Shown in pieces: positions 4,496 through 9,099 of a stretch of 9,099 nucleotides of DNA. Position numbers and translations under genes: made by a program. The DNA comes from Planctomycetota bacterium. Its GTDB lineage: Bacteria > Planctomycetota > PUPC01 > JACPCR01. The notes under the pieces are model-generated. The model did not search any database, was not told where the DNA came from, and saw only the letters and a list, made by a program, of their open reading frames with translations. The stretch lies in NCBI GenBank assembly GCA_030740295.1, contig JASLXP010000193.1:1-9099 (forward strand). Reading direction: 5' to 3'. Each line of letters begins with the position of its first letter. Position 1 is the stretch's first letter.

Positions 4496-7417
4496 TCACA
4501 TCCCCAATACTTTCCTTAAAGCGTCCTCGAGTGACTGGTCAGACGGTGGTTTACTCAGCACCAGGTTGACCCCTTCGAATTGGCTTTCATCCACCTGCTG
4601 GCCCCACCCTGTCAGCAGAATGATCGGAGTTGTCGACGAGTGCCTTCTGATACCGATTGCGACCTGGCCGCCGGTGAGTTTTGGCATACCCAGGTCGGTA
4701 ATGACTACATCGAATTCTCCTGAATCAAAAACTTCAAGGCCTGACTTCCCGTCATTCGCAACGGTCACCTGGTGGCCCATATCCGTAAGGAGCTGTTGAA
4801 GGCCATCCCGAACCATTTCTTCGTCATCGATGCAGAGCAGACGCAGACCGGGCAACGGCTCTGGTTTCTTCACGCTGCGTGTTCGCTGTTCACTGACGAC
4901 GGGCAACCGAATCGTAATTGCAGTGCCTTGTTCCTCTTCGCTGGAGACAGCAATCTCACCATTGTGGCGTTTGATGATGCCCCAGCAGACGCTCAGTCCG
5001 AGCCCGGTGCCATGCAGACCCTTGCTCGTAAAGAACGGCTCGAACATCCGCCGCTTGGTTTCATCGTCCATACCCGAGCCAGTGTCAGACACGGTCATTA
5101 ACACGTCATTACCTTCGTCCCGCGTCGCGGCCCTTATCGTGCCCCCCTCCTGAAGGGCATCGACTGCGTTGAAGATAAAGTTGGTCATCACTTCGCGCAT
5201 CTCGCTGAGGTTGGCAGAGACCCGGCGCGTGGCCATAAGGTCGGTGACTACCTCGATGTGGGAACCGGCCGCGAGGGGCTCGTCTTTCCACTTCGCCTGA
5301 GTAAGCGTAATCACGTCTCGTACGACCTCGTTCAGATCGACGGGTTCAAAAGATTCGTTGGAGCTGCGCTGCCGATAAAAATCGCGCATTCGGCTGACGG
5401 TGTTGGTCGCATCCTGCGCGGCCTTCTGGATGTTCTCGATACATGACCTCACCTTGTCGGGCACTTCCTTTTGTCTCGCTGCGAGGGATGAGAACATGGT
5501 GACTGACGAGAGTGAATTATTGATGTCGTGCGCGATGCCGCTTGCCATTTCGCCGAGAGCTCGGAGGCGTTCCGTCTGGATGATCTGCTCCTGTGCACGC
5601 TGGAGTTCGTCGAGGGTTTCACCAAGGCGCAGATTGCTGTCCTTCAGACTTTCCTCCGCCCTTTTCCGATCTGTGATATCAAGGATGACGCCATCGATGC
5701 AGATCTCGCCATCCTGTTTCATGACGTGGCCCTTCTCATGGACCCACCGGATCTCGCCCCGCGCGTTCAGAATGCGATATTCTAGAAAGAAGGACTGCAT
5801 TTCATCCCTCGCACGGGCAACTTCTTCACGCACTTTTCGTTCGTCATCGGGATGGACAATGCTTGCGTACGATCTTACCTGGTCGATGAAATCGGCAGCC
5901 GGATAGCCTGAGATATCCCCGATTGGCTCACTGATAAAAGACATGGTCCAGTCTTCATCGCAGGCACACCGATAGACGGCGCCGGGGATGTTCTGGACAA
6001 GCGTGCGGAAGCGGCCCTCGCTGTCTCGTATAGTCTGCTCGGCCTGCTTGTGCTGGGTCACGTCGCGTGTCACGGCAAGGACGGCCGTGATGTTCCCGCC
6101 TGCATCCATCAGCGGCACCGCGTGTGAATCGAGCCAGCGGCGGGTGCCCTTGAGCCCGACCACTTCAAACTCGAGGGATTGGTGCTCCCCATTAAACACA
6201 CGGTCGATAAGGTAGCGGAAAGCCGGCCGATAGCTGCCGACTATAAGTTCTTCACAATGTTTGCCCTGCACCTCTTCAAGCGAATCGGCCTCGAGCATGG
6301 CCAGGCCGGAAGCATTCATTTCCAGAATTCGGCCTTCCCGATCCACGAGTTTCACGCATTCCGGTTCGGATTCGATGATGGAGCGCAGCCGATTTTCACT
6401 TTCGGTGAGCCGCCGTTCTGATTCTTTGCGCTCTGAGACATCGCGGACGATGCCGGTGAAGATCCGGCCGCCACCCAACCTTACTTCGCTGACGGCCAAA
6501 TCCATAGGAAAGATCTCACCGTTCTTGCGTTGTCCCACCACTTCACGACCAATGTCGATGATCTTTTTTTCGCCGGTCTGAAGATATTTCTTGATGTACG
6601 CATCGTGTTCATCTGCGAAGGGCTGGGGCATCAACAAGGAGACGTTCTGGCCGATGACCTCCTCGGCCGGGTATCCAAAGATGCGTTCGGCCGCCTGGTT
6701 CAGGGATTGGACGATTCCCCTCTTGTCGACCGTGATAATGCCATCGACCGCGGTATCCAGGATCGCCCGAGTGCGTGCTTCGTTTTCTTCGAGTCGCCTG
6801 CTGATGGGATTCGTTATACCTAGAAACAGAGTTGAGCCGATCAGAATGACGATCACACCGACAGCGCCCGAGATGTAACCGGCAGAAACGAAAGACTGTC
6901 GAATCTCGTCCAGGTCGATCTTGGAGACGAGCCCAAGCTTGAGCTCTGCGACCGGTTCGAATGCGGCGAGGACTTGCTGGCCGCGGTAATCCACGCCCTT
7001 CATCGTTCCTGCCTTCCCGGATAACGCTCTGCGCATCGGTTCGGCGAATTCGGAGGTAACGGGGCTGGGCTGTTCGGAGGTCTGGTGCCGATGGCTGATC
7101 AGGAACACGATTCGGTCTCCCTCAAGCCGAGCAATGGTGAACTCACCAGTCTCGCCATAACCCTCGTATCTTTTGTGCGCCTCTCGAATCTGGCTGAGCG
7201 TTGCTTCAATCGCTTCCGTCGGGGCGCGCTCGTTCCGGGCATCAAAGCGGGCAACGGACTCCATCAGCCTGGCCTGGCTCTGGACGGTCTCGACCAGATG
7301 AGCCCTGTGCACCTCGAATGCTCGATTGTAGAGCAGGTAAATGGTCGTGATACCGACGACCATAGTAGCCGCGGTCATCACCAGAATGAGGAGCAGGAGA
7401 CGGCGTCGCGTACTCAT
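4496..7417 (-). CDS. Hybrid sensor histidine kinase: periplasmic sensor, three PAS (first FixL-like), HisKA, HATPase, receiver
   Basis: This is a 973-residue membrane kinase. TM1 is at about 7-29 and TM2 at about 179-201; between them is a Cache-like periplasmic domain (MKGVDYRGQQVLAAFEPV at 139-156). There is almost no HAMP after TM2, and PAS1 (about 209-331) follows directly. PAS1 closely resembles the haem PAS of FixL: His271 in EHDAY and Arg291, 20 residues on, match the haem-ligand His200 and O2-contacting Arg220 of Bradyrhizobium FixL. PAS2 is about 338-455 and PAS3 about 466-586. The HisKA phospho-acceptor is His630 (GIAHDINN). The HATPase has Asn750, DTGSGM (778-783) and GTGLGL (803-808). 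The C-terminal receiver (about 858-971) has Asp864/865, acceptor Asp908, Thr936 and Lys956. All catalytic residues are intact. The gene lies upstream of, and in the same direction as, the Rieske operon, and divergent from a receiver gene. A role in controlling the operon is inferred; the signal could be O2, NO, redox state or a small periplasmic ligand. Confidence 0.92.
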   Translation of the reverse strand: MSTRRRLLLLILVMTAATMVVGITTIYLLYNRAFEVHRAHLVETVQSQARLMESVARFDARNERAPTEAIEATLSQIREAHKRYEGYGETGEFTIARLEGDRIVFLISHRHQTSEQPSPVTSEFAEPMRRALSGKAGTMKGVDYRGQQVLAAFEPVAELKLGLVSKIDLDEIRQSFVSAGYISGAVGVIVILIGSTLFLGITNPISRRLEENEARTRAILDTAVDGIITVDKRGIVQSLNQAAERIFGYPAEEVIGQNVSLLMPQPFADEHDAYIKKYLQTGEKKIIDIGREVVGQRKNGEIFPMDLAVSEVRLGGGRIFTGIVRDVSERKESERRLTESENRLRSIIESEPECVKLVDREGRILEMNASGLAMLEADSLEEVQGKHCEELIVGSYRPAFRYLIDRVFNGEHQSLEFEVVGLKGTRRWLDSHAVPLMDAGGNITAVLAVTRDVTQHKQAEQTIRDSEGRFRTLVQNIPGAVYRCACDEDWTMSFISEPIGDISGYPAADFIDQVRSYASIVHPDDERKVREEVARARDEMQSFFLEYRILNARGEIRWVHEKGHVMKQDGEICIDGVILDITDRKRAEESLKDSNLRLGETLDELQRAQEQIIQTERLRALGEMASGIAHDINNSLSSVTMFSSLAARQKEVPDKVRSCIENIQKAAQDATNTVSRMRDFYRQRSSNESFEPVDLNEVVRDVITLTQAKWKDEPLAAGSHIEVVTDLMATRRVSANLSEMREVMTNFIFNAVDALQEGGTIRAATRDEGNDVLMTVSDTGSGMDDETKRRMFEPFFTSKGLHGTGLGLSVCWGIIKRHNGEIAVSSEEEQGTAITIRLPVVSEQRTRSVKKPEPLPGLRLLCIDDEEMVRDGLQQLLTDMGHQVTVANDGKSGLEVFDSGEFDVVITDLGMPKLTGGQVAIGIRRHSSTTPIILLTGWGQQVDESQFEGVNLVLSKPPSDQSLEDALRKVLGM

Positions 7418-7500
7418 TTGCAGGTTACTTGCTGCTGGTTGGTGGAAGCTCGATGCTCAAAGTATAAATCAGGTCTCACCAACATTACACGGATTGAGAA
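7418..7500. promoter_or_regulatory. Divergent promoter region between kinase and receiver genes
   Basis: This 83-bp gap between two divergent start codons must carry both promoters. On the plus strand TTGGTG (7439-7444), an 18-base spacer and TATAAA (7463-7468) form a moderate sigma-70-type match. On the minus strand the overlapping TATACT (7466-7461) could serve as a -10 element for the kinase, but no convincing -35 accompanies it. I found no GG-N10-GC spacing here, so sigma-54 control of these two genes is not supported. Confidence 0.35.
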
Positions 7501-7896
7501 TTGAAAGTACTACTGGTAGAGGATCAGGAACTTTTCAGAAGCGGGTTAGTCATGCTGCTCGAAGACGAGGATGACCTGGAAATCTGCGGCGAGGCGGAGA
7601 CCGGCAGACAGGCTATCGAGCTTGCCGGCAAAACGGAAGCGGAGGTGGTGGTGCTGGATGTTAACCTGCCAGACATGAGCGGCATGGATGTGACCAGGGC
7701 GGTCAAAGAACACTCTATGGATACAAAGGTGCTGATCCTCACGGCACATGACACCGAAGATTATCTGCTGGAGGCAAAAGCTGCGGGGGCAGACGGCTTT
7801 CTCCTGAAGCGTTCCGCGCCAGATCGGCTGCCGGAGGCGATCAGGTGTGTCGGGCGCGGTGAGGAGTTTTTGGATGAGGAGGTACTCGATCGTTGA
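7501..7896 (+). CDS. NarL-type response regulator receiver without output domain
   Basis: This 131-residue protein starts at TTG 7501, with GGA about 7 bases upstream as a modest ribosome site. It is a complete receiver: acidic pair Glu7/Asp8, phospho-acceptor Asp53 (VVLDVNLPDMSG), Thr81 and Lys103 (LLKR). The sequence belongs to the NarL/FixJ branch, including the linker AIRCVGRGEEFLDEEVLDR, which in full-length members leads straight into a LuxR-type helix-turn-helix. Here a TGA stop follows at once, and no LuxR helix-turn-helix signature appears in any downstream frame. It may be a genuine single-domain regulator, perhaps a phosphate sink or relay for the divergent hybrid kinase, or the truncated remainder of a DNA-binding regulator. 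The intact active site favours a working receiver; the abrupt end at the linker favours truncation. Confidence 0.85.
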   Translation: MKVLLVEDQELFRSGLVMLLEDEDDLEICGEAETGRQAIELAGKTEAEVVVLDVNLPDMSGMDVTRAVKEHSMDTKVLILTAHDTEDYLLEAKAAGADGFLLKRSAPDRLPEAIRCVGRGEEFLDEEVLDR

Positions 7897-8029
7897 GGAT
7901 GGGGTGATGGAATGCTTCTCTGCTGGTAGGACTCTTCTCGCTACCCTCGACTCGTCCGGGTATTTGCATACGAGCCGCCATACCATTCCTTTAGTCGTGC
8001 CTTTCGTTCAGGTATGCCATGAACGGAAC

Positions 8030-8215
8030 TCAGGTCTGTTTCAGATAGGTTTCCAGGTCGCAGCCGGTAGCCTTCACATCTTCCATCTCCTTGTCCTTCG
8101 GGACAATCTCCGCGGAGAGTTTGACAAGTATCGGCCGAGCCGAACGTCCATCGTGAGAAGCCGACCGGCTGACCAGAGGTCGATATTCGTTCAGAATGTT
8201 GGAGTCACGGCTTTC
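8030..8215 (-). pseudogene. Decayed C-terminal fragment of an unidentified gene
   Basis: On the minus strand 61 sense codons run from just after an in-frame TGA (8218-8216) to a TGA at 8032-8030, with no start codon near the beginning. Codon use is convincing (for example GTC, CTC, GCG, AAG, GAC, CTG), and the translation includes RPILVKLSAEI and KATGCDLETYLKQT. The pattern P-I-L-V-x-L-S-A followed by A-x-G-C-D-x-x-x-Y-L weakly recalls the beta5-alpha5 end of a receiver domain; a resemblance of the ILVKLS part to other enzyme families is also possible. I do not assign a function. The in-frame stop and lack of start make it most likely a pseudogene remnant. Confidence 0.3.
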
Positions 8216-8228
8216 TCAGCCGGGTTTT
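8208..8228 (+). terminator. Weak candidate terminator
   Basis: CGGCT-TTCTC-AGCCG forms a perfect 5-bp stem, followed by GG and four Ts (8225-8228). It lies more than 300 bases downstream of the receiver gene. The stem is short and the T tract is interrupted, so this is a marginal call. Confidence 0.2.
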
Positions 8229-8272
8229 CGCATCGCCGCCGTACGGACCGCTCTCATCCCGCAAGATGCACT

Positions 8273-9099
8273 TCAATGCTTGTGCAGCAGCTCGTATTCC
8301 TTCAGCTTGTACTGCAGGGCACGCACGCTGATCCCGAGGGCCGCTGCCGTTTTTGCGCGGTGACCTTCGAACTGTTCGAGTGTCTTCGCTATGGCGTAGC
8401 GTTCGAGCTCCTTGAGTTTTGCGCCGGGAATGGGCGGGGCAAGGTCGGAGTCCATCTGCTCCGGCTGCTCGGGGAGGAAGGCGGGGAGTTGTTCGCTCTT
8501 GATCGTCTCATCCACAGCGAGGACTACCGCGCGCTCGACGACATTCTCCAACTCACGGATGTTTCCAGGCCAACGATAAGACATCATCCGGTGAAGGCCA
8601 TGAGGTACGATGCCGCTGATTGTCTTGTTATGTCGTTTAGAGTATTTCTCAATGAAGTGCTCCACAAGGCTCTGCAGGTCAGAGAGCCGTTCGCGCAGCG
8701 GGGGCATGTCAAGGGAGATGACGTTCAGCCGATAGTAAAGGTCTTCCCGAAATTTGTTGTCTTCGATGGCGGCTGTCAGATCAAGGTTGGTTGCGGCGAT
8801 CACGCGTACGTCGAGCTTCATGACCTCGTTGCCTCCGACGCGCTCGAATTCACGCTCCTGGAGAAATCGCAGAAGTTTGACTTGGGTGCTCAGGCTCACT
8901 TCCCCGATTTCATCGAGGAAGAGCGTGCCACTTTCGGCAATCTCAAACTTGCCTTTGCGCCGGGCATCAGCGCCGGTGAATGCGCCCTTCTCATGACCAA
9001 ACAGTTCACTTTCAAGGAGGCTCTCGGCCAGGGCTGAACAGTTCACCTTGATGAACGGACCGGTAGCACGGTCACTGTTCTCATGAATTGCCTCGGCGA
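8273..9099 (-). CDS. Sigma-54-dependent transcriptional activator (NtrC-like), C-terminal part
   Basis: The window holds the last 274 or so codons; the frame continues past 9099, so the Walker A motif and any N-terminal receiver lie outside. The sequence enters at [20 protein letters not shown], a standard AAA+ stretch, which shows the GTG at 9046 is an internal valine and not the start. Counting from that valine as 1, the sigma-54-contacting GAFTGA is at 21-26, Walker [10 protein letters not shown] at 41-49, arginine-finger region FREDLYYRL at 99-107 and sensor [12 protein letters not shown] at 159-168. A Fis-type helix-turn-helix lies at about 215-252 ([21 protein letters not shown]). All key residues are intact. 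It activates sigma-54 RNA polymerase from upstream sites. The sigma-54-like promoter and inverted repeats ahead of the Rieske operon are plausible targets, though this is inferred from proximity only. Confidence 0.93.
   Translation of the reverse strand, partial: AEAIHENSDRATGPFIKVNCSALAESLLESELFGHEKGAFTGADARRKGKFEIAESGTLFLDEIGEVSLSTQVKLLRFLQEREFERVGGNEVMKLDVRVIAATNLDLTAAIEDNKFREDLYYRLNVISLDMPPLRERLSDLQSLVEHFIEKYSKRHNKTISGIVPHGLHRMMSYRWPGNIRELENVVERAVVLAVDETIKSEQLPAFLPEQPEQMDSDLAPPIPGAKLKELERYAIAKTLEQFEGHRAKTAAALGISVRALQYKLKEYELLHKH

Larger units (their letters stand above)
7897..8272. other. 376-bp gap between convergent signalling genes, holding gene debris
   Basis: There is no intact gene between the receiver stop and the stop of the sigma-54 activator. 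The stretch contains a 61-codon open minus-strand fragment (8033-8215) that looks like a decayed gene end, a small TTCG-capped hairpin (8091-8106) next to a 10-bp palindrome (8108-8117), and a short stem followed by four Ts (8208-8228). Together with the missing output domain of the receiver, this suggests past deletion or rearrangement at this point. No transposase, terminal repeats or target duplications were recognised. Confidence 0.6.

Noticed and set aside
7438..7456. A sigma-54-like element before the receiver gene
   Set aside because: GG and GC are separated by 9 or 12 bases, not 10; a sigma-70-type match is the better, though weak, candidate.
8005..8025. Inverted repeat CGTTCA...TGAACG as a terminator for the receiver gene
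   Set aside because: It has only a 6-bp stem, a 9-base loop and no following T tract.
7847..9037. A 396-codon open frame on the plus strand opposite the sigma-54 activator
   Set aside because: It is antisense to a protein with every AAA+ and Fis motif intact, its translation shows no domain, and it merely reflects codon bias of the real gene.

Overview
The window looks like chromosomal DNA of a Gram-negative, respiring bacterium of moderately high GC content. Supporting signs are a Tat-type Rieske protein, a membrane-anchored multihaem cytochrome c, a PAS-rich hybrid histidine kinase with a periplasmic sensor, and a sigma-54 activator. I cannot assign a phylum. The pairing of a b6-type Rieske/cytochrome b module with a hydroxylamine-oxidoreductase-like (HAO-like) octahaem cytochrome recalls the Rieske/cytochrome b clusters of anammox planctomycetes, but it also fits other uncultured nitrogen- or metal-respiring lineages. 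I see no tRNA, rRNA, CRISPR array, insertion sequence or integrase.

Layout. Positions 1-1086 (+) hold a possible tail of an upstream gene and two small CBS-domain proteins whose stop and start codons abut (TGA/ATG at 589-594). Positions 1104-4271 (-), convergent with these, hold a compact three-gene respiratory operon transcribed in the order Rieske protein (4271-3777), fused b6/subunit IV-type cytochrome b (3780-2731, 4-nt ATGA overlap) and octahaem HAO-family cytochrome (2687-1104). There is no cytochrome c1 or f, so the octahaem protein is the obvious electron partner. Positions 4272-4495 look like the control region of this operon: a GG-N10-GC sigma-54-type promoter 50-64 bases upstream of the Rieske start, and two TGCA-N5-TGCA elements 41 bp apart, about 120 and 161 bp upstream of the predicted transcription start.

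Positions 4496-7417 (-) encode a 973-residue hybrid histidine kinase: periplasmic sensor, three PAS domains (the first FixL-like, with candidate haem ligands), HisKA, HATPase and a C-terminal receiver. Divergent from it is a NarL-type receiver without a DNA-binding domain (7501-7896, +, TTG start). A roughly 376-bp stretch follows that holds what looks like the decayed end of a minus-strand gene. The window closes with the C-terminal part of a sigma-54-dependent activator (8273-9099, -, running off the end).

Working model (inference). A kinase possibly sensing O2, NO or redox state, together with the sigma-54 activator, controls a quinol-coupled Rieske/b6/octahaem complex that exchanges electrons between the quinone pool and a nitrogen compound (hydroxylamine, NO or nitrite). 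The CBS pair may be an adenylate-sensing regulator but has no demonstrated link to the rest.
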